From CAZFHZ01 sp964519015 (GTDB taxonomy: Bacteria; Blakebacterota; Blakebacteria; Blakebacterales; CAYUVJ01), in contig CAZFHZ010000059.1 of NCBI GenBank assembly GCA_964519015.1, positions 1 through 19,913 of the forward strand: a stretch of DNA of 19,913 bases, read 5' to 3'. The notes beneath the pieces were generated by a model. It was not told the DNA's origin. It did not search any database and worked only from the letters and a program-made list of their open reading frames with translations. The position numbers were made by a program, and so were the translations under genes. This document shows, in pieces, positions 6,857-14,333 of this stretch; the stretch's first letter is position 1; every line of letters begins with the position of its first letter.

Positions 6857-6968
6857 TTCAGACCGCCCCACCTCAGCCGGGGATCTCGGCGGAGTAGATG
6901 GCCATGCAATCTCGGCCGGGAACGAGATAGTAATCGCACTCTGGAGTACATTCCCTGTCATCTCCCTC

Positions 6969-7448
6969 TTACTCGGCTCTCAACGCTCCGACCGGATCCA
7001 CCCGGGCGGCCCGTCGGGCGGGCAAGTAACTGGCCAGAAGCGCTACGGTGAGGAGACCACCGGCTGCCACCGCATAGGTGGCAGGGTCCATCGGACTGAC
7101 GCCGAACAGGACCCCTGACATCAGGCGGATGAGCCCGAAGGCCAGGGCCAGCTCCAGGACCACCCCCGTCCCCGCCAGGATGGCTCCCTGTCCGACGACC
7201 ATGGCCAGCACCCGTCCCCGCTCGGTCCCCAGAGCGATCCGGATCCCCAGCTCCCGGCTTCTCTGGCTCACGGCATAGGAGATCACTCCATACACTCCCA
7301 CCAGCCCTAGGATCAGGGCCACGGCTCCCGCGATCACCAGCAGGATCATAATGAAGGAGGTCCTGGCGAATGAAGAGGAGACAATAACGCGCTTGCTCTC
7401 ATACGGGGCCGTCGTTACCTCGTCGTGCCGGTGCCCGGGGGGGCGCAA
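6969..7448 (-). pseudogene. 3' fragment of an ADOP/MacB-type ABC permease (FtsX domain)
   Basis: This frame encodes only the last domain of a permease that is normally about 800 aa. From about residue 28 it reads FARTSFIMILLVIAGAVALI, then LVGVYGVISYAVSQRSRELG, GVLFGVSPMDP and YLPARRAARVDPVGALRAE. These are the typical closing FtsX-like helices and ending of acidobacterial/gemmatimonadal ADOP permeases. Only TTG is available as a start, and the first 27 residues do not look like the family. The rest of the gene is missing: the sequence before 7448 runs straight to the higA stop at 7459. It is most likely a deletion or recombination remnant. Confidence 0.75.
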
Positions 7449-7458
7449 CTACACTTGA

Positions 7459-7767
7459 TCAATGAGACTTCACCGCAGCTCCTGCCCAGGGCTTTATTTT
7501 CGCCAGCGCTTGGGCAAGGGACTCTTCGGTTACTTCGGTGTCGTAGGCTGCCTGCGCTCGCAGCCAGTATCCGTTGGAGAGGCCGAAGAACCGGCACAAA
7601 CGCAGGTCGGTATCCGCCGTGATGGCGCGCTTACCTGCTGCAATCTCACTGATACGCTGGGCCGGCACTCCGATTTCCTTGGCGAGACGGTACTGCGAGA
7701 TTCCCATCGGTATCAGGAACTCCTCCCGCAGCAACTCTCCGGGTGTTACGGGCTTCAACTTACTCAT
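7459..7767 (-). CDS. higA: HigA-family addiction-module antitoxin (XRE-type), orphan
   Basis: The 102-aa product MSKLKPVTPGELLREEFLIP... is a full-length HigA. The helix-turn-helix lies at about 23-46 (ISQYRLAKEIGVPAQRISEI, then AAGKRAIT), with the typical FFGLSNGYWLRAQAAYDTE segment after it. GGAGG is placed 3 nt before the ATG at 7767. In HigBA modules the RelE-like HigB toxin precedes higA. Here only the 3' end of higB remains just upstream (7780-7815). The antitoxin could still bind its own operator or counter a HigB encoded elsewhere. The call is sure at family level; activity is inferred. Confidence 0.9.
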   Translation of the reverse strand: MSKLKPVTPGELLREEFLIPMGISQYRLAKEIGVPAQRISEIAAGKRAITADTDLRLCRFFGLSNGYWLRAQAAYDTEVTEESLAQALAKIKPWAGAAVKSH

Positions 7768-7779
7768 ATTCCTCCACCT

Positions 7780-7815
7780 CTAATGGTAGTCAACGATCTC
7801 GACGTCCTCCGCACC
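7780..7815 (-). pseudogene. Relic of the higB toxin gene (last ~12 codons)
   Basis: On the minus strand a frame ends ...GAEDVEIVDYH followed by TAG, 12 nt before the higA start. This matches the usual HigB/RelE-like C terminus (..DVEIVDYH). The frame hits a stop about 28 codons upstream and the region there is a 16-bp tandem repeat, so the toxin's catalytic part is gone. Confidence 0.7.
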
Positions 7816-7832
7816 GGCAATAGTACCGCATC

Positions 7833-7872
7833 GCGTGATGCACGTCATGCGTGATGCACGTCAAGCGTGATG
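7833..7872. repeat. 16-bp tandem repeat, 2.5 units
   Basis: The unit gcgtgatgcacgtca(t/a) occurs at 7833-7848 and 7849-7864, with a partial GCGTGATG at 7865-7872. It lies at the point where the higB relic loses homology, between that relic and the DUF1846 gene. It may be a deletion scar or a pair of operator sites. Confidence 0.7.
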
Positions 7873-7976
7873 ATTTCGTGACGATCTTGGACGGTGCAGC
7901 CTTCCCTTGCCGGCCGTTCCCGGGTAGAGTACCAGCCAAAGCGACTCGGGGATCATTACACCAGACGGGGGAGGCG

Positions 7977-9497
7977 ATGACCGGGATCGGAGCCTTCGAC
8001 AACGAGCGCTACATCGAGGAACAGTCGGCGGAGATCCTGCGGCGGCTGGAACGCTTCCACGACCGTCTCTACCTCGAATTCGGCGGCAAGCTCCTCTTCG
8101 ACTATCACGCCGCCCGCGTCCTGCCCGGCTACGACCCCAACATCAAGATCCGGCTGCTGCAGCACCTGCGGGACAAGCTCGACCTGCTCCTCTGTATCCA
8201 CGCCGGGGACATCGAGCGCAAGAAGATCCGGGCCGATTTCGGCATCACCTACGAGTCGGACGCCCTCAAGCTCATCGACGACCTGCGCGGCTACGGGATC
8301 GATGTGCTGGGGGTGGTCATCACCCGTTTCGAGGGCCAGCCGGCCGCCCAGATCTTCAAGAACAAGCTGGAGCGGCGCGGCATTGCGGTATTCACGCACC
8401 GCTACACCAAAGGTTATCCCACCGATATCGATCTGATCGTCAGCGACGAGGGGTATGGAGCCAACGAGTACATCGAATCGAGTAAGCCGCTGGTGGTGGT
8501 GACCGGACCGGGACCGGGGAGCGGCAAGCTGGCCACTTGCCTCTCGCAGCTCTACCACGACTGGCGCCGGGGCAACCAGCGCTCCGGCTTCGCCAAGTTC
8601 GAAACCTTCCCCATCTGGAACCTCCCCCTCAAACACCCGGTCAACGTCGCCTACGAGGCGGCCACCGCCGACCTCCAGGACTGCAACATCATCGATCCCT
8701 TCCATCTTGAGGCCTACGGCGAGAAAGCGATCAACTACAACCGGGATGTGGACGCCTTCCCGCTGCTGAGGCGGATCATGGAGCGGATCACCGGGGGGGA
8801 GTCCTTCTACAAGTCCCCCACCGACATGGGCGTCAACCGGGCCGGGTTCGCTATGCTCGACGATGCGCTCGCACAGGAAGCGGCCAAGCAGGAGCTGATC
8901 CGCCGCTATTTCCGGTACCGCTGCGAGTACGCTATGGGCTTTACCGGCCAGGAGACCGCCCAGCGGGCCGAACTGCTGCTCAAGGACTTCGGGCTGCAGC
9001 CCGAAGACCGGCGGGTCGTCGAGCCGGCCCGGGCGGCCGCTCGGCGGGCGCAGGAGCAGGAGCGGGGAGACGAGGGGATCTTCTGTGGCGCCGCCATCGA
9101 ACTGCCGGACGGCACCATCATCACCGGCAACAACTCTCCCCTGCTGCATGCGGCCGCCAGTATGGTGCTCCGCGCTATCAAGCATCTGGCCGGTATACCC
9201 GAGAAGCTCCAGCTGCTGCCCGACTACGTGACCGAGTCAGTTAAGAACCTGAAGACCGGCATCCTGAACGAGAAGAGCATCAGCCTCGACCTCGAGGAAT
9301 CGCTCATCGCCCTGAGTATCAGCTCGACCACCAATCCGGCCGCCCAGCTGGCCCTCGAGAAGCTCACCGACCTGAAGCACTGCGAGGCCCACCTGACCCA
9401 CATCCCCACTCCGGGGGATGAGGGAGGTCTGCGCAGCCTGGGCGTCAACCTCACGAGCGACCCGAACTTCTCCACCAAGGACCTCTTCATCGTCTGA
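7977..9497 (+). CDS. DUF1846/UPF0371 family protein
   Basis: The 506-aa product matches the length and sequence style of the UPF0371 (PF08903) family. Near the N terminus FDNERYIEEQSAEILRRLERF is followed by the family signature EFGGKLLFDYHAARVLPGYD (34-53). A phosphate-loop-like GPGPGSGK lies at 177-184, followed by L rather than the S/T of a standard Walker A. Conserved blocks include NVAYEAATADL, INYNRDVDAFPLL and SPTDMGVNRAGF. The protein is cytosolic and has a known crystal fold but, to my knowledge, no settled biochemical role. ATG 7977 is preferred: it gives the family N terminus and follows GGGGGAGG, though only 2 nt separate them. Upstream starts at 7851 would add unrelated residues. 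The exported peptidase follows 32 nt later in the same direction. Confidence 0.9.
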   Translation: MTGIGAFDNERYIEEQSAEILRRLERFHDRLYLEFGGKLLFDYHAARVLPGYDPNIKIRLLQHLRDKLDLLLCIHAGDIERKKIRADFGITYESDALKLIDDLRGYGIDVLGVVITRFEGQPAAQIFKNKLERRGIAVFTHRYTKGYPTDIDLIVSDEGYGANEYIESSKPLVVVTGPGPGSGKLATCLSQLYHDWRRGNQRSGFAKFETFPIWNLPLKHPVNVAYEAATADLQDCNIIDPFHLEAYGEKAINYNRDVDAFPLLRRIMERITGGESFYKSPTDMGVNRAGFAMLDDALAQEAAKQELIRRYFRYRCEYAMGFTGQETAQRAELLLKDFGLQPEDRRVVEPARAAARRAQEQERGDEGIFCGAAIELPDGTIITGNNSPLLHAAASMVLRAIKHLAGIPEKLQLLPDYVTESVKNLKTGILNEKSISLDLEESLIALSISSTTNPAAQLALEKLTDLKHCEAHLTHIPTPGDEGGLRSLGVNLTSDPNFSTKDLFIV

Positions 9498-9529
9498 GCA
9501 CCGATCCGATGTCATCAAGGAGCCCCCCA

Positions 9530-11635
9530 ATGAGGTACATCTCATGCCCCGCCCTATTGCTCGTCATGCTCGTTCTGCCCGCCTGCACCTCCGGAGGCGG
9601 AAATCCGCTGCTGAAGGAATGGGACACCCCGTTCGGGGTGCCGCCGTTCGACCAGATCCGGGACAGTGATTATCTGCCGGCCTTCCGGGCCGCCATGGCT
9701 GAACAGAAGGTCGAGATCGACGCCATCGCGGATGCGACCGCACCCGCTACCTTCGCCAACACGCTCGAGGCGCTGGAGCGGAGCGGGAAGACCCTCACCC
9801 GGGTCTCCAATGCCTTCTTCCCGGTCGAATCGGCCAACTCCAACGAGGCCATCCGGGAGATCGCCCAGATCATCGCGCCGGAACTGGCCGCCCACAGTGA
9901 CGACATCTCGCTCAACCGGAAGCTCTTCGACCGGGTCAAGGTGGTCTACGACCAGCGGGAGACCCTCGGTCTGAACCCGGAGCAGATGCGGCTGCTCGAG
10001 GAGACCCACAAGGGCTTCGTGCGCAGCGGTATCAACCTTGAGGAGAGCGCCCAGGCGCGGCTGCGGGAGATCAATGCCGAGCTGGCCGAACTCTCGCAGA
10101 AGTTCAACCAGAACCTGCTCAAGGAGACCAACGACTTCTATCTCCCGGTCACCGACAAGGCGGACCTGGGGGATCTGCCGGGCAGCCTGGTGGCGGCCGC
10201 GGCCGATGAGGCAAAGCGGCGCGGGATAGAGAATGGCTGGGCGTTCACCCTGCAGCGGCCCAGCATCGAGCCCTTCCTGCAGTACTCGCCGAACCGGGAG
10301 ATGCGCAAGCGCATCTACATGGGGTACGTGATGCGCGGCGATAACGACAACGCCGCCGACAACAAGAAGATCCTCTCCCGGATCGCCGCCCTGAGGGCGG
10401 AGCGGGCGGGCCTGATGGGGTACCCGACCCACGCCGCCTTCGTGCTCTCCGACAACATGGCCGAGACCCCGCAGCGCGTGTACGCCCTCCTCGACCAGAT
10501 CTGGCGGCCCGCCCTGCAGGTGTCCAAGCAGGAGCGGGACGCTTTCCAGCAGATGATGCGCCAGGACGGGGTGCCGGGGACGCTGGAGGGGTGGGACTGG
10601 CGGTACTACGCCGAGAAGGTACGGAAGGCCCGCTACGACTTGGACGAGGAGACGATCCGGAACTACTTCCGGGTCGATGCGGTGCGCGACGGTGTCTTCC
10701 TGCTCGCCAACCGGCTCTACGGCCTCACCTTCGAGGAACGCACGGACATCCCGTGCTGGCATCCCGACCAGCAGGTCTTCGAGGTCAAGGAGGCCGACGG
10801 CTCCCACCTGGGCATCCTCTACATGGACTTCTACGCCCGGGAGAGCAAGCGGGGCGGGGCGTGGATGAACGACCTGCAGGCGCAGTTGAAGTTGGACGGC
10901 GATGTCAAGGCGGTCGTCACCACCAACTTCAACTTCCCCCCTCCCTCGGCGGACTCACCCTCGCTCATCTCCTTCGATGACGCGCTGACCATGGCCCACG
11001 AGTGTGGGCATGCCCTGCACGGCCTGCTATCCAACGTCACCTACGAGTCGCTCTCCGGCACTCGCGTGCCCCGGGATTTCGTGGAGTTCCCCTCGCAGAT
11101 CATGGAGAACTGGATGAGCGAGCCGGAGATGCTGCGCCTCTACGCGAAGCACTACCGGACGGGGGAGCCGATCCCCGACGAACTGATCACCAAGCTCGAG
11201 GCGGCGGGCAAGTTCGGCCAGGGCTTCGCCACCGTGGAGTACCTGGCGGCCTCCTATCTGGACCTGGCCTGGCACACGCTGACCACGCCTGAGGAGAAGG
11301 ATGCCCGGGCCTTCGAGGACGCCGAGATGAAGCGGATCGGCCTGATCCCGCAGATCCCGCCTCGGTACCGCAGCGGATACTTCCAGCACATCTTCTCGGG
11401 CGGCTATGCGGCCGGATACTACGCCTACATCTGGGCCGAGGTGCTCGACGCCGACGCCTTCCAGGCCTTCAAGGAGAAGGGACTCTTCGACCGCGCGACG
11501 GCCGACCGGCTGCGCCGGGAGGTCCTCTCCCGCGGCGGCACCCGTCCCGGCATGGAGCTCTACCGCGCCTTCCGGGGACGGGATCCTTCGATCGACCCGC
11601 TGCTGGTCAAACGAGGCTTGAAAACGGGAGGGTGA
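9530..11635 (+). CDS. dcp: Exported M3-family dipeptidyl carboxypeptidase (Dcp-like) lipoprotein
   Basis: The 701-aa product begins MRYISCPALLLVMLVLPAC, a lipoprotein signal with lipobox LPAC and Cys19. AAGGAG at 9517-9522 is 7 nt before ATG 9530. The M3 zinc motif is HECGH (490-494), and the third ligand is predicted as Glu519 in DFVEFPSQIMENW, 29 residues after the first His as in thimet oligopeptidase. The C-terminal IFSGGYAAGYYAYIWAEVLD block is typical of Dcp. Dcp enzymes remove C-terminal dipeptides from short peptides. Here the lipid anchor places it in the periplasm, consistent with peptide scavenging. Family length fits (E. coli Dcp is about 680 aa). It may be cotranscribed with the DUF1846 gene and ends at strong hairpins. 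Confidence 0.92.
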   Translation: MRYISCPALLLVMLVLPACTSGGGNPLLKEWDTPFGVPPFDQIRDSDYLPAFRAAMAEQKVEIDAIADATAPATFANTLEALERSGKTLTRVSNAFFPVESANSNEAIREIAQIIAPELAAHSDDISLNRKLFDRVKVVYDQRETLGLNPEQMRLLEETHKGFVRSGINLEESAQARLREINAELAELSQKFNQNLLKETNDFYLPVTDKADLGDLPGSLVAAAADEAKRRGIENGWAFTLQRPSIEPFLQYSPNREMRKRIYMGYVMRGDNDNAADNKKILSRIAALRAERAGLMGYPTHAAFVLSDNMAETPQRVYALLDQIWRPALQVSKQERDAFQQMMRQDGVPGTLEGWDWRYYAEKVRKARYDLDEETIRNYFRVDAVRDGVFLLANRLYGLTFEERTDIPCWHPDQQVFEVKEADGSHLGILYMDFYARESKRGGAWMNDLQAQLKLDGDVKAVVTTNFNFPPPSADSPSLISFDDALTMAHECGHALHGLLSNVTYESLSGTRVPRDFVEFPSQIMENWMSEPEMLRLYAKHYRTGEPIPDELITKLEAAGKFGQGFATVEYLAASYLDLAWHTLTTPEEKDARAFEDAEMKRIGLIPQIPPRYRSGYFQHIFSGGYAAGYYAYIWAEVLDADAFQAFKEKGLFDRATADRLRREVLSRGGTRPGMELYRAFRGRDPSIDPLLVKRGLKTGG

Positions 11636-11647
11636 AGAGAAGCGGGA

Positions 11648-11669
11648 CCGGCGCCCCGGCGGGCGCCGG
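11648..11669 (+). terminator. GC-rich hairpin after dcp
   Basis: CCGGCGCCC (11648-11656) and GGGCGCCGG (11661-11669) form a perfect 9-bp stem with a CGGC loop, 12 nt after the dcp stop. No T run follows, so it may act as an mRNA 3' stabiliser or rho-assisted terminator. Confidence 0.55.
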
Positions 11670-11710
11670 CGACCATGACCTGGTCCGCAACCCGGTCTGA
11701 TCGATGGTGC

Positions 11711-11744
11711 GAAGGCCCCGGACGCGAGAGCGCACGGGGCCTTC
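11711..11744 (+). terminator. Strong terminator-like hairpin
   Basis: GAAGGCCCCG (11711-11720) pairs with CGGGGCCTTC (11735-11744). Inside, CGC-GAGA-GCG adds a 3-bp stem with a GNRA-type tetraloop. The downstream CCTTGGTTGG is T-rich. This is the best terminator candidate in the window. Confidence 0.7.
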
Positions 11745-11759
11745 CCTTGGTTGGTCGGA

Positions 11760-11800
11760 TCAGCCATATCGATCGGGGCGACTAGGCCCCGGGCGGCTGA
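11760..11800. other. Third inverted repeat in the dcp-propeller intergenic region
   Basis: TCAGCC (11760-11765) pairs with GGCTGA (11795-11800), and GGGGC (11775-11779) with GCCCC (11786-11790) inside it. It could belong to a 5' leader of the next gene or be part of the termination region. Confidence 0.35.
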
Positions 11801-11894
11801 TGTCGATCGTCGGATAAACCCGAGGGATGATTGGTCGTTCTGTAGATGCGCTGGATAGGATCGACCACGGAAGCCGAGGATCCAGGATAAAGCC

Positions 11895-13079
11895 ATGAAC
11901 CAGAAGAATGCCACCGCCGGTACCGTCGTGTGCGCCCTGCTCTTAGCCGGTCTGAACGGCTGTTCCGGTCGCGCTCCGCACGTCGAAGAGACCCTCGAGG
12001 GGGACAGTGTACGCGTAGTCCTGACCCGGGTCGAGCCGCCCTATCCGGTCCCGTGGCGGTTGGAACAGGACCTCTCGATCGGCCAGGCTTACGGCGATGA
12101 AGACTACATGTTGGGAGCGCCGTGGACCTTCACGGTCATGGATGACGGAACCCTGGCCATCCTGGAGAGCAAGCCCCTCTGCTTCAAGCTTTACGGACCC
12201 GACGGGCGGTTCCTCCGAACCTTTGCCCAAGCCGGTGACGGACCGGGTGACTTGCAGTTCAGGGGTACTTCCACCTCCATCCTGATGACGGACCCCAGTG
12301 GGAATCTGGCGTATTGGTCGGGTTGGCCGATCCGCCGCCAGGTGTGGGACCGGGAGGGGCGGCTGCTGCAGGTTGACACCATGTCGCAGGACCACCCCCT
12401 GGTCGAGAAAGGCCGACCATACTTCTCGGGACCGCTCGGCGACCGGGTGTTCGCCTTCTTCGTACACTGGGGGACAACTCCGGGATCACATTCCTTCTGG
12501 AGGAGCGGATGGCACGGCGAGGATCCCGTGCAACTCTTCAGCGTGGCGCCCTTCAACTGGGAAGCCTTGGGAGCAGAACGTACATTGATCGGCTTTGCCC
12601 AGGCGGCGAGCGATTACACTCCGATGGAACGGCTCCTGGTCACCAGGAGCGGCAAGATTTACTTCAGTGCTATGGATGAGGACTGGGTCCGGGAGTACGA
12701 AGCGGCCACCGGACGCCAGGTGCTCCGGTTCCGGCTCGCCGTTGATGTGCCGGAAGCGATCTCGGAAGCGGATGTGGAGCAGATGCGGACCAAGGTGGGC
12801 AAACAGGTCGGCGATGGGCTGGCCTGGTGGAAGGACCACTTCTGGGCCCATTATCTGGCCGAAGGCCCCGATGGTGAGATCTGGGTCCAGCGCACAGGAG
12901 GACAGAACGCCGACGGTGTCTGGCCGACCGATGTCTTTACCTCCGGCGGCCGGTTCCGTGGGCGTCTCTTCCTCCCCTTCGCTCCGAGCCGCATGAAGGT
13001 GATCGGGAGGACGCTCTATGCCCTCGGCGAGGGTGAAGAGGCCCAGCCGGTCCTGGCTCGATACCGGCTGCGCCCGTGA
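11895..13079 (+). CDS. Six-bladed beta-propeller lipoprotein
   Basis: The 394-aa product has a lipoprotein signal, MNQKNATAGTVVCALLLAGL followed by NGC, with Cys23 as the lipidated residue. AGGA lies 7 nt before ATG 11895. Blade motifs include FTVMDDGTLAILESKPLCFK and AGDGPGDLQFRG, the six-bladed NHL-like hallmark. Sequence outside these motifs differs from the A/B pair and from the three-gene subfamily to its right. Its 3' half (12486-13079) is overlapped on the opposite strand by the runaway end of the next propeller gene. A 23-codon frame (11827-11898) ends in an ATGA overlap with its start and might couple translation. Role and ligand are unknown. Confidence 0.82.
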   Translation: MNQKNATAGTVVCALLLAGLNGCSGRAPHVEETLEGDSVRVVLTRVEPPYPVPWRLEQDLSIGQAYGDEDYMLGAPWTFTVMDDGTLAILESKPLCFKLYGPDGRFLRTFAQAGDGPGDLQFRGTSTSILMTDPSGNLAYWSGWPIRRQVWDREGRLLQVDTMSQDHPLVEKGRPYFSGPLGDRVFAFFVHWGTTPGSHSFWRSGWHGEDPVQLFSVAPFNWEALGAERTLIGFAQAASDYTPMERLLVTRSGKIYFSAMDEDWVREYEAATGRQVLRFRLAVDVPEAISEADVEQMRTKVGKQVGDGLAWWKDHFWAHYLAEGPDGEIWVQRTGGQNADGVWPTDVFTSGGRFRGRLFLPFAPSRMKVIGRTLYALGEGEEAQPVLARYRLRP

Positions 13080-14333
13080 TCCCGTCAACACCGGCAATCC
13101 TTCGATGCGGTAGATGGTGTAATGTGGGGCGGGGTCCTCCTGGCCGATGACCAGCAGCAGATCGGGGGTAATATCGGCGGTGAACCAGCCGGTGATGTCA
13201 ATGGGAAGATGGGCCAGCAGATCGGGACGCGGGGAGATAATCTCCAGGGCACCCCGGACCCGCTGATTCTTGAAGAGTTCTTCGTATACGGACATCGGAG
13301 ATGTGGCAGTCGTGTGATCGGGCTTCTTCCGATGACCGTCCCCATAAAGCACCACCGTCGCGAACAAGTAGCCTTGCCGCCAGCGCATTCCGATGCACCT
13401 GGTGCGATGCGCGACGTTCAGGTAACTGCCTGCCCAGTTGATCAACTCGTTCTCACCACTGGTGCTGAAAGTGTAGAAGGTGGGCGGCTCGTAGTCGTCG
13501 ATCTCGAGGTCGATCTGCCAGCGGACCAGGCCGGTCCGCTGATCCCAGCAGCGATAGCCGTTCCGATAGACGAGGTCGTGCGCGACCAGCGAGTCGCCGG
13601 CCGCCGCCACGTGATTTGGTGTCTTTGCGGCCGGGGGGCCCCAGCCTGTACCTGGATACTCGACATCGGTCATCTGCTGGAGCATCTCCCGGTCCTCGGG
13701 CCACCTCGCATCCGCGGCCTCCAGTGTCCGTCCGAGGGCGCTGACAACGGAACCCTCCAGATCGTACTCGGTCAGAACGGTGTTTGGCCGGGGAGTGAGC
13801 ATGAAGAAGGTGCTTTCTACCGCACTCAGGCATGGCCCGCTGATCGGGAGTCGCAGTTCTCTGACGCGGCCTCCGTCCGGCCGGAATATCAGGATGCGGG
13901 ACATTTCCTTGGCGACAATCACATCAGCTCCCGGAAGCCACTCAACAGCACCGGGCAGGATATCACTGAACCGGAATTCGAACGGGCCGGGGCCACGGTG
14001 GCCGAGTCGACCGAGGAATTGACCGCTGCTGTCAATCACCACCACGTGATTGTGACCAGGATCGGCCAGATAGATCCGGCCGCTCGCATCGCTCGTGATA
14101 TCGCCGATCCGCCAGATCGGAGGATCGAACGGGAAGTCGGAACCGTCGATCTGCCGGACGGGCACCAACCGGGGAGCGTCCTCGCCTTCCAGCAGTGGCC
14201 GGCGTACGACCACCTGCCGCTCCCCCAGGTGGGAGAGCGATTCCTCCCGGCGGGGAGGTCCGTTGCACCCCGACTGCCCGCACAGAAGCACTATTGCCAA
14301 TGCGGTTAGGCCGGTCTTACCGATGCCTTTCAC
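12486..14333 (-). CDS. Propeller lipoprotein with read-through C-terminal extension
   Basis: The GTG start at 14333 overlaps the TGA of the upstream gene (GTGA, 4 nt), so translation should be coupled. The first 23 residues, MKGIGKTGLTALAIVLLCGQ then SGC, form a lipoprotein signal with Cys23. Residues 24-416 align throughout with the two neighbouring paralogs: FPFDPPIW, IYLADPGHNHVVV, GHRGPGPFEF, YRNGYRCWDQRTG, DYEPPTFYTFSTSG and the closing YTIYRIEGLP. The paralogs stop a few residues after that point. Here the frame stays open for about 199 more residues, all antisense to the 11895-13079 gene. A stop exists in another frame at 13085, so a one-base change would restore the normal end. The tail is probably not functional sequence. 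Confidence 0.75.
   Translation of the reverse strand: MKGIGKTGLTALAIVLLCGQSGCNGPPRREESLSHLGERQVVVRRPLLEGEDAPRLVPVRQIDGSDFPFDPPIWRIGDITSDASGRIYLADPGHNHVVVIDSSGQFLGRLGHRGPGPFEFRFSDILPGAVEWLPGADVIVAKEMSRILIFRPDGGRVRELRLPISGPCLSAVESTFFMLTPRPNTVLTEYDLEGSVVSALGRTLEAADARWPEDREMLQQMTDVEYPGTGWGPPAAKTPNHVAAAGDSLVAHDLVYRNGYRCWDQRTGLVRWQIDLEIDDYEPPTFYTFSTSGENELINWAGSYLNVAHRTRCIGMRWRQGYLFATVVLYGDGHRKKPDHTTATSPMSVYEELFKNQRVRGALEIISPRPDLLAHLPIDITGWFTADITPDLLLVIGQEDPAPHYTIYRIEGLPVLTGSRAQPVSSQDRLGLFTLAEGIERPPDHLHAARSEGEEETPTEPAAGGKDIGRPDTVGVLSSCALDPDLTIGAFGQIMGPEVVLPPGQPIADLFAHLGPHLLHIRFRDRFRHINGEPEPEHLASGGRFVLPDPVLIHSTEVNLAAPGDQEPFHRSVIARRLGKADQCTFCSQGFPVEGRHAEELHGILAVPSAPPEGM

Noticed and set aside
6909..6928. 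ATCTCG/CGAGAT inverted repeat between convergent propeller B and the permease fragment
   Set aside because: A 6-bp stem with an 8-nt loop and no T run is too weak to call a terminator.
7912..7935. Possible promoter TTCCCT-17-TAGAGT before the DUF1846 gene
   Set aside because: The -35 box matches only 3 of 6 positions and nothing else supports it.
7956..9185. 409-aa minus-strand open frame
   Set aside because: It is a GC-driven shadow of the DUF1846 gene, with low-complexity composition.
9554..10807. 417-aa minus-strand open frame
   Set aside because: It is antisense to the M3 peptidase and rich in V, L, G, E and P as expected for a high-GC shadow frame.
13122..14309. 395-aa plus-strand open frame
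   Set aside because: It is antisense to a propeller paralog whose sequence is conserved with two neighbours; the mirrored frame has no signal or domain.
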